From positions 372,001-436,000 of the forward strand of contig MU839081.1 in assembly GCA_030685235.1 (NCBI GenBank): a stretch of 64,000 bases of DNA. The letters are read 5' to 3'. The stretch comes from Copromyces sp. CBS 386.78 (lineage: Eukaryota; Ascomycota; Sordariomycetes; Sordariales; Sordariaceae). The position numbers and the translations under genes are program-made. The notes below the pieces were generated by a model. It made no database searches, was not told where the DNA came from, and saw nothing but the letters and a program-made list of their open reading frames with translations. Below, in pieces: positions 24,298 to 36,824 of this stretch (positions are counted from its first letter, which is position 1; every line of letters starts with the position of its first letter).

Positions 24298-27259
24298 ATG
24301 CCTGGGCAGACGCCGGAAGTTGTGGCCGCTGCCGATCTAAGTCCCCTCTCGCCCAAGCCAATCGCCCTCCACAGCACCTCGCCGACCCTGGTCCCAAGAC
24401 TACAAGACCACGCCGCCGCCATCGACGCTGTCGTTGAGGAACTGACCAATCAACTGACTAACCCGGCCTCGTACACCTCGTACACCTCGTACACCTCGCC
24501 CACCATGCCAGAGCCGGTCCAAGAGTCTTCCGATGTGTCCGACACCATAGTAGTTGCCGGCGAGTATTCGGAAGATGATAACGACAGCCTTGATGCGTAT
24601 GACGAGCATGGGCAGGATCAGGGCCAGGAGCAGGAGCAGGACAACGAGCAGGGGGACAAGCCGGATACGGGCAGCGATGACTATGCGCACACCTTTGATT
24701 CGCCCACGGACCAAGGTGAAGAAAGCGAGGCCCACGAGGCTCAGCCAGATGTATCAAAGGCTTCACAAACTATGATGAATGATTCTTCCACGCCTGACCC
24801 TTCGAAGACTCAGCCTTCCACTGCCCCTACTTCTGATCCTTCATCGTCTCCTCCAGCCAAAGTCACAAGCCAAACCCAATCCCACTCTGAAGCCGAGCAG
24901 CTCCCCGCCCAGACCAACGAACCGCTTCAGTCTCTAGATGCGTCATCTGATTCCGCTCCCGCCGCGCCCCAGCAACATCTCCAAAGCTCAAATCCCGATC
25001 CTGTACTGGATGCCGCGCCCAACGGCAACCCTTCCATGGCCGAGGTGCCTCCCGCACCGGATTCCGGCGAGATCCAAATGCCAGATGCCCCTCCTCTTCC
25101 TCATGTCCAACCCTCTACTAAAGACTCCGCTGCCGCTCCAAAGAGCCCGAGCCCGGCAAATGAAGATGATGACACTGCCGTTGACATTCAGAAGCTCGTG
25201 GACAACATCACGGCGAGAGCTGCCGCATCCCCTACCACGACTTCTGCCACATCTGTAGCAGCTGCTTCATCCAAACCGCCTGCCACACAAACTTCCCAGA
25301 ACGGATCAAGCACCCTGAATGCTTCCCATTCTTCTTCGCTTCCACCTAAACCTCAGGGCGGCCTACCCGCCATCCCACCCCAGGCCCATCACTTCCATCC
25401 CCGACAACATAACTCTGTACATGCTCAAGGCTCCTCACCCAGCGTTGGACCGGGGACACCACGTACTCCCTACATGCCTACAGGTGGCTCCGGTATTGGC
25501 AATGAAGCCATCTCCTCTCTGCCTCCCATCCCACCCAATTCCTTCAATAATGCCCAAGTCCAACCCTACGCATCTGCGCACAACCCTCGACATATCCCGG
25601 GGCCTGGCAACACTCACATAGGCAACATCTATGCGCCAGCAAGCGATCAAGACTACGAAAAGTTCCTTGCCGATGAGAGGCAGTACACATTGGAGGCTAG
25701 ATGGGAGCAACGGTTCCCCGAAGGCTCACGTATCTTTATTGGTGAGTGAAACACTCTTGTCTCGTTTGGTGGCATGTACTGACCTGTAACTTAGGTAACT
25801 TGTCATGTGAGAGAGTCTCAAAACGCGAAGTCTTCGATGTCTTTAGCAAGTTCGGACGCCTCGCACAGATCTCGTTGAAGAATGCATATGGCTTTGTCCA
25901 ATATCATACCATCGAGGAAGGTCTCGCTGCTATTCGCGGCTGCCGCGACATCGAGCTCGGTGGGCGTGCAATCAGTAAGTACATTTACTCCCAGCTGTTG
26001 CCATTAAACCCCAGGCCTAAAATTCCATCCCTTTTGCTGTATGGGGCCTAGTGGCTTGGGTGAAGTCGAATGTCTGCTAACCTTCTGCAGACTTGGAAAT
26101 ATCCAAGAAACAGGATCGAACCCGAAAAGAACACTCTGACCACGGCCGTGAACGTGAGCGCGAGCGGTCGCCCGAGCGCCGCCCACGCATAAGAGACCGC
26201 TATGAGGCGAGGGATCCGGGCTGGCGTAGAGATGACTACCGCCCGGGTCCTGGGCGCTCACCTTCTCCTCGCCGACGAGACGGCCGATATGCTAGGGATT
26301 CCAGAGACCGCGATTTCGGCCCTGGATATGACAGCCGCCGATCCAGATCGCCGCCACCAGTCCGCTACTATGATAACGGCTATCGACGCAGGGATGAGAC
26401 CCCGCATCGGCGCGTGCCATCTAGCGAAGAGCTTGATATGCCCTTCCGCTATGGAGCCGACGTTCCAGACGTTCAGCTTGTCCTCCTCGGAGACGTACAT
26501 AAGGAGTATGTCTCGTGGGTTCAGGGCATATTCCATGCTCATGGACTGAGAACAAATGTCATTTATGCGAATCCACGCTTCCCGCGGGAGCCGCTGATAC
26601 AGCGTCAAATGGTGGAGGGTGTGCATGCGGTCAGTTTCCTTGACTCAACTTCACCGAGCAAGCAACAGCTCGACATTCGGGTATTCACTCGGACCACCAC
26701 CAGCATCAACTTCGACGATTATAAGGTAACGCCGCAACAAGCTGCCGCGTTAGTGGTTGAAAAGAAGCGCATCCAGCCGCCGCAGCCGCAATCTACTTAC
26801 CCCTCAGTAAACAGTTATGGCCATGGGTACCGCCCAGAGGTCCCACCTCCCGTTAGCTATCCATACCAACAACACTACGCCATCCCTCCGGCTCCGGCAC
26901 CTCAAATACAGCCGCCTGCTCCAGTGCAGGATATCTCAAGCGTGGTTGGTCAACTGAACAACGAATCCCTCAGCGCGCTCCTGGCCACTTTGACACAGTC
27001 TCAAAGTGCTGTCCAGCAGCAACCGCCTCATCCTGCCATGCCCTATGGTGCGGCGCCGGCTCCTGTTGCGCCCCAAGCACCCCAGATCGACATGAACGCT
27101 TTACTTGGAAATCTGAGGAGCGCCGCCAACCCTGGAATCCCAAGCTACGGGGAGGGCCCCCAAGCATATGGTGTTGGTTCTGCCCCTCCAGTCCCGACGG
27201 GCTACGATGCCCAGCAAGCGCAGAGTCTTCTTGATCAGCTCAGGCGCATTGCTCCATAG
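24298..27259 (+). CDS. nab3: Nab3-like RRM protein
   Basis: RNA-binding protein; yeast Nab3 acts with Nrd1 and Sen1 to end transcription of non-coding RNAs in the nucleus. Exons are 24298-25741, 25795-25974 and 26091-27259 (introns of 53 and 116 bp with CTGAC and CTAAC branches), giving 930 residues. About 470 N-terminal residues are acidic and then Pro/Ser/Gln-rich. A single RRM follows, near 477-545, with RNP2 RIFIGNL and RNP1 NAYGFVQY, split by intron 1 inside RNP2. After it come an Arg/Glu/Asp-rich stretch (RERERERSPERRPR), a conserved block from MPFRYGADVPDVQLVLLGD to about IRVFTRT, and a Pro/Gln-rich end closing in LLDQLRRIAP. The RRM and the block after it fit Nab3 best. Function is by family; partners are not shown by the sequence. 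Confidence 0.82.
24469..24495 (+). repeat. 9-bp tandem repeat inside nab3-like gene
   Basis: Three perfect copies of a 9-base unit (TCGTACACC) encode a repeated Ser-Tyr-Thr triplet near residues 58-66. The unit is a multiple of three, so copy-number changes keep the frame. Confidence 0.85.
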
Positions 27260-29601
27260 GAGTGTAATGCTAACGACGATGCTGTTTTGAGGATGCGAGT
27301 TATTGCCTTGCACTTACTCAGAGACTTGAAAGAATAGCAGTGACCCTTTTAACACTTCTGGGTCAAAGCACAAACGGACGGCTGCCTTCAGGTTAGTTCA
27401 GTCTTTGGCTTGATCACAATATTTTTTTTTCTGAATGAACAAATACGGAAATGGATGGAACAGTGCTTGCCACGGATGGGTAATAAAAAAAATTTTTTAT
27501 TCGCTTCTTGTATGTAAATGTTGTATCTTGCAAAACCCGTTATCAAAGATATGAATGAGAGCACCCTTTGCGCTGCATTACTTCAGACGGACGATTGTCG
27601 GCTGGCTTAGTCTACGCGGATCATATTCTTGAACAAATCATCTTGCATTACACCAGCGGGAAATTTTAACACGGGAGTGATACTTTACTTGGGGCGTTTC
27701 TATTTGCCGGTTTCTGAGTGATATCGAAAGCGGCGGGCATAAGGGAATGGGGAAAAAGGAAAAGGTAGTTGAGACCAGGAAACAAAAATAATGTTGACAG
27801 TTTATTCTGCTAAAACTTGGAGTATACTTGTAAACGCCTCTTTCGTAAATCTGAAGGTGATAAGTGATGAAGTGAATCTGTTCCGTGACCAGGAATGCTG
27901 CCCCTTCCTACCTACTTAGCTTACCGCAATCAATCGGTGACAAATAATGACGAATAGTGAACACTACTGCCGTCGTCGTCATCGTAAAAGTAATCTTCCT
28001 ACACAACATAACTGACCTAACCGTATATCAACGCCATGGACATATAGACAAACACGGTCTAGCCTAGAAAATCGTGAAAGGACGTACACGATAGAAGTGT
28101 AGGCTGACGCACCAAAATGTTCAAACAAAAGAAATACAGGTAAGATGTTAAAAATAAAAAGAAGTAAGTAAGAGACTATAGTCAGAGGAAGCTGAGAAAC
28201 ACGTAGTTACCCTAAGTAAATAGCACGTAGATGGGAAGGGGTACCTTTCTTGTCCATATCTATACAATGAGAGTCCCGATGAGATGACAGTCCGGATGGG
28301 ATGAGACACTAGTTTTAAGACCAGATGGATAGTAATGAAAGGTGCTGCTGGTTGGTGCCTGCCCTGTCGGCTTGTGGCCATTACTAGAGACGAACAGTTA
28401 GTTCTATGCGTGCGTGAGCAGCAAGGTTACTATTCTTGCTATCTCGTTGTAGAGATTCTCGTCATAGGTAGTAGCTTCGCCATTTAAAACGGGTAATATT
28501 ACAACACGGCTCGACGATGGGAATCATCCGTTCGGTTCTTTCGTTTCTTGCTATTTTATTTTCTTCGTCGAAGTTTTTTTTCCTTCTTTTCTTTTCACTT
28601 TTTACTTTTTGGCATTCTTTCCTTCCTTCCTTCCCTCCTTCCCTCCTTCTTTTGACCGTACCGTATGGCCCCTTATTCGTCCCAATTATTCCCCGACGTC
28701 TCTTACACCCACACTCGCCAATGACAAATTTATTCCATAACTGCCTCTTATCAGATACCTGTATCTGTTCTCCGCCATAAGGTTAGGCGGGCAGTAGAAG
28801 AGGGCGCAAATGTATAGATGAGTTGAGCTAATGTAAGAAAGATGTGAGCTTAAATACAGAGCGGACAGATTTCACGAGCTTTTTCTTATGTTTCAGTACG
28901 GTTTATATATATATGTACATGCGTTCGACATCACACATAAGCCCTGTATAGCTAGGGAAAGGAGGAGTGTGTAGATTACGACTTGATTTACTGAACAGGT
29001 GTGAATGGGAGAAGGTAGGGGGGTTAGGTATCAAATGCAAATTGTAAATTTCTCTGTCTCTCTGACTCTCTGACCTCTCTGTCCTCTCTCTCACTCTTCG
29101 CCTAGTCTAGCGCGCGCGATCAGGGATATCAATCAATCAACCAGCCAAACCCATCAAACAATCAGTTCAGACAAACAAAAAAGTATGCCTGCCCCCCACT
29201 CCTCCTAAAGAGAAACATGGTGTTGAAAAGAAGAAGAAGAAAATATAGAAGGGCTGCTGCAGTCCCCCCCTTCCCAATGTTTAAATAACCAAAACATGAG
29301 CCCAGAACATATGTCCAGTCCAGCATACACAGACAGAGAGAGACAGACGGCCAGCCAGCCGTATCAACCCGTCCCAACCTGACCTTTCCCAACAAAACCC
29401 GACCGTAGACCCGATTCACACTCACATTCCCACCAACCTAGACAGACAGTAGACGGAATACAGAAATACACAAGAAAAGCGCTTTCATGCTTCCATGCTT
29501 TCGTTTTGTCGTCTTCTCCCCCTACCCAATCCTCCCGTGTTCCCATTGTTGCTCAACCTTGCTGTTTCCTCAACCTCCATTAATAATTCCCCATCCTGTC
29601 T
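27260..29601. other. Intergenic, convergent 3' ends of nab3-like gene and spt7
   Basis: No gene is seen in 2.3 kb. Features are an A/T run with AATAAA-like signals near 27480-27500, a CCTACCTACTTAG motif near 27905, a TTCC/CTCC pyrimidine microsatellite at about 28615-28650, and a CTCT-rich stretch at about 29050-29095. These fit 3' untranslated and spacer sequence. Confidence 0.6.
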
Positions 29602-32600
29602 TCACTTGTGCTCAAAACTTTCCGGGCTCATCATCCCCATAGCCCCAGCATCATCCTTATCTGCGATGCTTGCATTCGTCTGGCTATTGACGCTTGCCAT
29701 TCTTTCCATTGACGGAGCCGTCAACCCACCAGCTCCTCCTCCTGCGGCACCATTACCGTTGACCATGTTGTGTCCGGTCTTGGCCTTCTTGGAGGGTGTA
29801 CCACCTCCTGCCGTCCCCGCCTTCTCCGGTGAGGCGTTGGCGCCCTGCATCGCCTCCTTCTTCCTCTTCTTTGCCGCGGCGATTTGCTCTCTGAGCGGGC
29901 GCTTTGCGGGCGCGGTGATCTTGCCGCTGGCGGCCAGACGGGGACGCGGCTTCCGTTGCTTGACAGGTAGGTCTTCGTCTTCCACGAGCGGCTGATCGTT
30001 GTTGGCGTGCAGCTTGGCGAGGAAGAAGTTCTTAACCAGGCCGATTTCTTCTTGGATGCTTTCCTTGGTGACCGGATCGGCAGGCGGGAGCTGCTCGAAG
30101 AGGTCCGTTGTTGTCTGGCCGGTTGTCGAGGACTGCATTTGATATTGGCTTCTGACCCTCGACTGCAGCAGGTGCAGTGGCACCGAAAGCATCTCGAGGC
30201 CCAGCTCGCGGTCGAGACCGAGGGCCTTGAAGCCGAAAAAGTCATCGCCGAGTTCCTCTGCGAAGTCGCCTCCCACAAACTGCTCGCTGCCGTCTTCGAA
30301 CGATCCTGATCCGTCACCGTTGTTGTCGGTCAGTGCCGGCCGAAGTAGGTCAGCAAGATGCGCCTTCATCCGATCATGGATTTGGGTGAGCTTATTGCCC
30401 AGACGATCGATATCGTCCTTGGCGTAGGCCTGTAGCGCGTCCAGTTCGATGCCACTTTCGCTCAAAGTGTGCAAGAGGACTTCCTCGTTCGTGAACCTGG
30501 GCACGTATTTTACCCCCCTCTCCTTCCATGCAGGTGGCGCCTCCTTCCACTCAGCTTCACGGTATACGTTGTATGAGCGGATGATCTTCTGAAAGTAGTC
30601 GCCGGCAATGTCGGTTATCGTGTCCAGGGCGGAGGGCTGCAGTTCTTCAAAGCCTGCATGGTAGAAAATCTTGGCAACGGATCGTTGTAATGCTGCCCTG
30701 CACACCTCGGGGGCCATGACAGGACCTTCGCCGGCGACAAAGGTGGGCTCGATATCAACTTCCACCATCGGCTCCGGGTTATATTTAGGGAACTGGTTCG
30801 TGTACACCTATATGGGAACGTCAGCGTTTAAACCATGAGAATGATAATCACGCTTGATTGTCCTCGCAAAACTTACCTGAGTCTGGATCTGCATCTGCTT
30901 GATGACGCTGATCTTGGAGCACAGTTTGCGAGTCTCTTGCATTTGCCGAATATTGGCATCGAACTTCTTGGTCAACCGACTATCTGGGGCCGTAAATTGA
31001 CCACGAGGAACGAGCCGAAGAAACTCTTCATGCTGATTGATGACTTGTCCTTCGCCATCCTCGACCCATTGTAGCTTTGGTGGGATATCGGGTATGATGG
31101 TCTGGGGTTCGTAATAGGCGGGGATATTCCGAAAGGTCTCGTCCTCCATACCCTGGGCTAATGTCTCGGCCACCTTATTGCCATCTCCGCCACCAGGAGC
31201 ATCACCCTGTGAGGTCATCACACCCATGGCCTCTGCCTCTTTGCGAGACTTCAGAAACCGACGCATCCCGGCTTTGGTTCGCAATAGTGCAGGCTCATCC
31301 GGATTCAGCTTATTGTCTTTGAACAGCTGGAAACGTTCCTTGGCCACGAGAGCACGATCCTTTTTTGTGACCTGTTTCCAGATCTTGTACTCTTCGTCCT
31401 CGTATGCCTGCTCCTCTGCTTCTCTGAATGCATGATTCAAGGCCATTCCGCTGAGTGATGATGGCCCATCAAGCTCCATGGCATCCGCATTGCTGATCCC
31501 CGAGTGTCCACCATTCATGTTGCTAGGTGTTAGGGAACCGCCGAAAGGCGTCCCAAAGCCGTTGCTGCCGTCGACCTCGGAGCCCTCTCTGTGAGATTTG
31601 GCTAGGATACCGTTGAGTTGCAATATCGGTTTTTGGTCGACGCTTGGTGTCCCTTCTTTCTGGTCCGTCGGCGCTTTCCGTGACTTGTTGGTTCCTTTGG
31701 TACCAGCTTTCCGTCCACGAGATGACATTATCGGCTCATCGTCACTATCATCACCGGCTTCGTCCTCGCCACCGTTTTGTTTTCGGCGTTCCTCGGCTTC
31801 GACCTCTGCCCTTGGCCTGATCACGATGTCCGGTATTAGGGGGATTAGCTTCTCGGCCTCTTTGCGCATGCCATTGGCCATCCGGCGGAGGGGATTGGCC
31901 TGGTCCTGGTTGTACCGAAGACAATTATCCCAGATCAAGTTAAGATCCGTGACGAACTCGGCCTTGGACTTGTAATGAAGAGTCTTGAGTCTTTTGGCCA
32001 TTGTACCCAGGTCCATTGGTTGTTTGATGACTGACCGCGGTGTTAGCCTAAACTGGGCGAACGAGTCTTCCACACGGCAACCCCAACAAGAACTCACTGT
32101 TATAATAGTCGTGTGCGTCACGTTTGCTCACTTTGGTCAAAAAGGGAGTCGAGTACTCGGTATGCGCCTTGAGCTCGGTCAAGACCTTGTCCAGTGCCTC
32201 GTACAACTCTTCCTGTCCGACGTTTTCCTCGCTAGCCCATTTACTCCTGTTCTTGCGAACCTCGTTCATAAGCGACCGTAGTTCAGCGTCCGACGCCTGC
32301 ACGCGGTCGCGCTTCATATCAATTCGGGCAATCAAGTGTTTTAGGGTAAGGCTTGAAGCGCCGAGGTTGGCACTGCTAAGGGAGCCGTGGTTGTTCTGAC
32401 TGCTGGGAGGTCCTTGGCTGTGGCTGGTTGGTCCCGACTTGTCCATCTCTGCCTGTAGTTGCTTCTCGGATTCCTCCAGCTGTTGTTGTTCGAGCATTGC
32501 TGTCCTGTCGTTCTCGAGCGTGTAAAAGAGGGTGTGAAATCCGCGCTTGGCCGCCTCCTCGGTCGCATTGCGCGCCGCCTCCAATTCCCTGCGCGCATCC

Positions 32601-33238
32601 TCGGAGGACTTTGCCTTGGGCTGCGCTCCATCTTCTTTGGTTGTTTGCTGGTCTGCCTGGCGCCCTGGCGAGGGTATGGAGTGTACGGAGTGTACGGGGG
32701 AACTGCCGGATTTGGACGGGGAGAGGAGGGCCCGAGCAGCGGCATCGTTGGCGGAATGCTTGGATGTTAGTTGTGTGTCTAGTTTGTTATCAGTCGCGAC
32801 GGGGTGGTCGCTTTCTTGGTCCTCGTCTTCGTCGTCGTCGCCGTAGTCGTCCTCGTCGATGACGCGTTTCGCTTTTTTGCGGGGGGGCTCCTGGATCGGC
32901 GCGTGATCGGTCGTGGGAGGGAGCAGGGGTACGGGGGGAGTCGGGGCGCGCTTCAAGGCGGCTATCACGGGAATGTTGTAGGAGCCGTCATGGGCAAACA
33001 GCATGGCGATCCGCTCGTCGGCCTTCTGGTACTTGTCGACGAAGTGGGAGCGGCGCTGGTCGTCGTCGGGGTCGGATGATGATTGTGCCTCAGGCATCAA
33101 GGCGGTGGAATTATCAAAGGGAGTCTGGGTTCTTTGGGGCCCATCGTCCTGGCTGAGGTGGTGGATGGCCCTGATGCCGTTCATGTGGGCGGCGGTCGAG
33201 GGCGGAGGCCAGGCATGCTGACCGTTGGTGATGGACAT
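29602..33238 (-). CDS. spt7: SAGA complex subunit Spt7
   Basis: Scaffold subunit of the SAGA histone acetyltransferase coactivator in the nucleus. Exons are 33238-32098, 32030-30877 and 30807-29602 (introns of 67 and 69 bp), giving 1,166 residues. A bromodomain spans about 350-455: [16 protein letters not shown] is split by intron 1 and is followed by [11 protein letters not shown], with the acetyl-lysine Asn. A Spt7-type histone fold lies at about 795-865 ([20 protein letters not shown] then IAGDYFQKI), which in yeast pairs with Taf10. The last part is basic then low-complexity. The open frame continues upstream of 33238 without an ATG, so the first in-frame ATG ([10 protein letters not shown]) was taken as start. 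Confidence 0.92.
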
Positions 33239-35278
33239 TTTGGGACCGGACCTGGCTGGCGTTGAAGTTATATTACCTGGGGCCGTCTTGTGGTCGCCAT
33301 GCGCCAGAAAGTGCGCTCGTGTATATCCAGCACCAAGGCACTTTTGGGCGACCTGGTCACATGGGGAGAAAGCGCGGCATCGGTCGAGATGGAACTGCAA
33401 TTGAGAGCCGGAATAAGCGTTGTGGTGGTGATGCGGCGATGGATGTCGTTGCGGCTGTTCTGCTGGGAAGTCGGACGTGAGGTCAAGTTTAGAGTGGGCT
33501 CGTGCCGTTTCTGGACAAGGGGCGGTTTTGGTCGCGGTGACGGGTGCAGCGGTGCTGTTAGGGAGACTGGAGGTAGGAGGTGAGATTGGCTGCTAGACAC
33601 GCGCCCAGCACTAACAGTAACACCTGGAGGCTGTAGTAGGTAGAGGTACCTGACGCTGGTGGACTGCCTCTGGCTAAGGTACCTAGAGGTATGCACTGGT
33701 ACGCGACGCTGCGAAGCTAGTCCTAGTCGTAGTAGTGTTTGCGACGCCCCCTTTTCGTGCTGCTCCCCAATAAAGATAAGGTAGGTGATGGAAAGGAATC
33801 CTGCGCAGGTGACCGCCGAGCACCGGGAAGGTTAACAAAGCTGGAGCTGCTGATGCGCGCGGCAATCCCGACAAGAAGTAATGGCTGTTCCCAAGGTTGA
33901 GTACGTAGAGGTATGGGGATGCCATGACATGTCGCTGTTCCAAATACGGTACCCGCCCTGGCGGAGAGTGAGAATGGCCAAGTCACGTGAGACTCTGACC
34001 CGTGCCTGGATGTTAGACTTGTGAACTTGTCCCGGTGCTTTGGCCTTGTTTGGACCAAAAGAACGAAACCGCGGCTGCCTCCGGATGCGCAAGAGTCAAT
34101 CGTATCATGATATAAACTACAACCCGTATATCTAGGTCGAGAGTCTGACCAAGGTAGCTATTCAGAACATTGGCTTCTGGCTCCAGGCACAGAGAGTATA
34201 TGGGCCAAGAAGCAACAAGCATTTGAAAATGACAGAAAAAGGAATATAACCGTCAACACAAGTAACGGCAGGCAGGGATCGTCGTTCTCCTCCTCCGGGT
34301 CCAGGGGCATGCTCTCTGTGACGTTGGAAAGTCCCGTCACTCCTTTTTCCTCGTGGAGTCGTTGGCCGTTTCGCGGAGAAGCCCCGCCCACCCGGCTCAG
34401 GTCCCGTCTGCCTATTCCCCAATGCCATGCCCTGCCAATGCCCACTTACGTACATAGGTACCAGCTGTGGCTGAGGTGTCGAGAACGACTGACTGACTGA
34501 GCCTTTCCCACACGGCGGATTTGCCTCCTCTTGAGCCGATTTGCTTCCTCTGTGAATGGCGTCCTCTTCTTGTCCACTCCAGCAGCGTGGTTGACCCCAG
34601 TCCTTGTCGTTCAGCTCACATCCGTCTGCATCCCGCCGAGTTCCGTACCTTAATCAGCTTGTATCTCTTATCGAGTTCGATTTGGACGGGCGCTTTGACC
34701 GGATCGTGACTCCTGCGCCACAGCTAAATCAGCCCTGCCCGCGACGCAAGCCAAGCATTCAGGGCTGTGTAGTGTATGTAGGTACACTACAGGCGGGGGC
34801 CAGCTGCTCCCCGAACCGGGCCCCCCTCCGCCCCGCCCCGCTTCCCGAAAGCTCCGACACCCTGCCTGCCCTTGGAGGCTTTCTGCTTGCGGTTGACGTT
34901 TCTTAGCTCAACAACTCGAGCCTTCTTTTTTCGAAACCTCTTGTGCGACACTTTATTATCTAAGGTCATCAATTGCTTCAGCCTACACTACCTTACCTTG
35001 CATTGTGCACCCCGACGAATCGCACAACTTCAAAAATCAATCCATGCGAGCAAAGCATTAACCAGCAGCAGACCTACACTACCACGCAATTATCCCCAGG
35101 ACAACAACGATGAGGGCACCAAGTGTCTTGTGATAGGCGTACTGTATACATACCATTTTCCACCCGACGACCCAGTATCAAACAACGCCCGAGACGAGAC
35201 GAGCGCCTTTTGCGCAAACCACATATCTGAATCAGAACACATTCTCCATCATTTACACCAAGAAGACCATTCGTCAAC
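33239..35278. other. Divergent promoter region of spt7 and VanZ-like gene
   Basis: A 2-kb interval between divergent genes. Several GGTACCT / TAGGTA motifs cluster at about 33635-33695. The open frames are short and overlap; none resembles a protein. It should contain two promoters and long leaders. Confidence 0.55.
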
Positions 35279-36105
35279 ATGAGGATACGCATGCCCTTCG
35301 CCGGTTCGTGATGCCCTTCCTCTGCTTTATTTTACACCTCGCCTCTTTCCTTTCCATTCAATCAAGTACCTAACCCAACTAACAAACTTCCACCCCACCA
35401 GGCATCTTTGCCATCCTCCTCCTCCTCTCTGCCTACGCCGGCCTATCCAGTCTACACATGCCCCAAGGCACCCTCTTAAACGACAAAACCCTCCACTTTA
35501 CCGTCTTCTTCCTCTTGACGACAACCTTCTACTGGATCCTCGACACCACGCGCCGACGCATCCTCCACCTCACCTTATCCATATGCACACTGGGCATGGG
35601 CGTGGGCTCCGAGTTCGTGCAGGCCGCGATCCCGGATAACGGAAGGGAATTTGACCCCTATGATATCCTGGCGAATTTGGTGGGGAGTTTATTGGGGGTG
35701 GGATTGTGTGCGTGGTATCATAAGCGGATGTTGGAGAGGAAGCGGGTGAGGAAGTATACTGCTGTTCCTACTGGGGAGGAACTTGTTGACGGGGAGGGGG
35801 AGTTGGATCTGGAGTTGGGAGAGGGCGTGGGCGTGGTAAGGAGAAGCGGAGAGCACGAGGAGGGCGTCGTTGGCGCTTCTGGGCATACTGCTGCTTCGGC
35901 CTCAGCTGCGGCTGCGGCGCCGCCAGTTACGACGGCGAAGAATATGTCGCTTGATGAGGAGTTGGATAACTGGGATGAGAACGCGGTTGATGCGTGGGAT
36001 GATGGCGATGATGAGGCAGGGGATGTAGGTGGGAGTGGTGCTGGTGGGAAGAGCGGGAATGCTATTGCTAAGGATGTGGGAGCTGCTAAGAAGCGGGTTG
36101 ATTGA
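35279..36105 (+). CDS. VanZ-like membrane protein
   Basis: Small membrane protein of the VanZ-like family; its role in fungi is not known. Exon 1 is only 25 bp (35279-35303, MRIRMPFA). After a 98-bp intron (GTTCGT, CTAAC branch, CAG) exon 2 runs 35402-36105, giving 242 residues. About the first 130 residues are hydrophobic, with four likely membrane segments: GIFAILLLLSAYAG, LHFTVFFLLTTTFYW, LHLTLSICTLGMGVG and LANLVGSLLGVGLCAW. The family motifs DKTLHF and GSEFVQAAIPDNGREFDPYD are clear. The last 110 residues are soluble and acidic, Asp/Glu/Gly/Ala-rich, ending in a basic AAKKRVD. It is paired head-to-head with spt7 and tail-to-tail with the reductase-like gene. Confidence 0.83.
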
Positions 36106-36824
36106 GGGTGAATAAGCTCAAAAGGAGAAAGACGGGCAAAAACATATCTACTTGGATGCTTTAGATGAGAATCGTGTTGGTTCTCATGGGATCATTGCTT
36201 TACTAGGCGTTTTCTTAAGCGGATAGGGTGCCATTGGGTATTCCTACGGAAGAGGGAGATTGGCATCGGACCTGGCGAAAAGGGGAACGATGGAACCTGT
36301 TTACTCTTGCCTTTATACCGAACAGTCAGTCAGTCAGTCAGTCAGTCTACAAAGCCTCGATACCATATGAACACTACCAAAATCCCGAATCAAGCATTAT
36401 ATGCAGTGCTGCACACAAGGCAAGCAATCTAAGCAAGGCAAGTAACGGGTGTTGCTCGTTTTGGATGCTTGTATATCAATCGCTCCACATCTTTTCGTCA
36501 GACACATTCTTACGGTACGTTCGGTATACGTTTTTGTACGGTCATCCGGGTAAAGGCACTTATGTAAAATGGTCATTTTAGGAATAATTACGGGTATTTA
36601 CATCATAGAGCAGTGGTTTCGAACATCTTCAGAAGTATGTGCTGGCCAGAAAAAATTTACCCGATTTATGCAAGTAAACAAGGCAAGTCAACCAACAGAT
36701 TCAAGCAAGACAACGAAGTAACGGTCAACTTCGTATGCAGCACTGATTATATGGTATTTTTCGCTTGGACTAAGCGACAACCTTATCTACATAGTGCTGA
36801 ACCACACACAACACCTTTATATCT
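36106..36824. other. Intergenic, convergent
   Basis: A 0.7-kb spacer between the VanZ-like gene (+) and the reductase-like gene (-). It contains a CAGT microsatellite (36323-36347) and otherwise nothing recognisable; likely two 3' untranslated regions. Confidence 0.6.
36323..36347. repeat. (CAGT)n microsatellite
   Basis: About six tandem copies of CAGT in the intergenic spacer. Simple sequence with no sign of function. Confidence 0.9.

Noticed and set aside
24469..24495. CRISPR-like or regulatory direct repeats
   Set aside because: Three perfect in-frame 9-base units inside a coding exon; a simple coding repeat.
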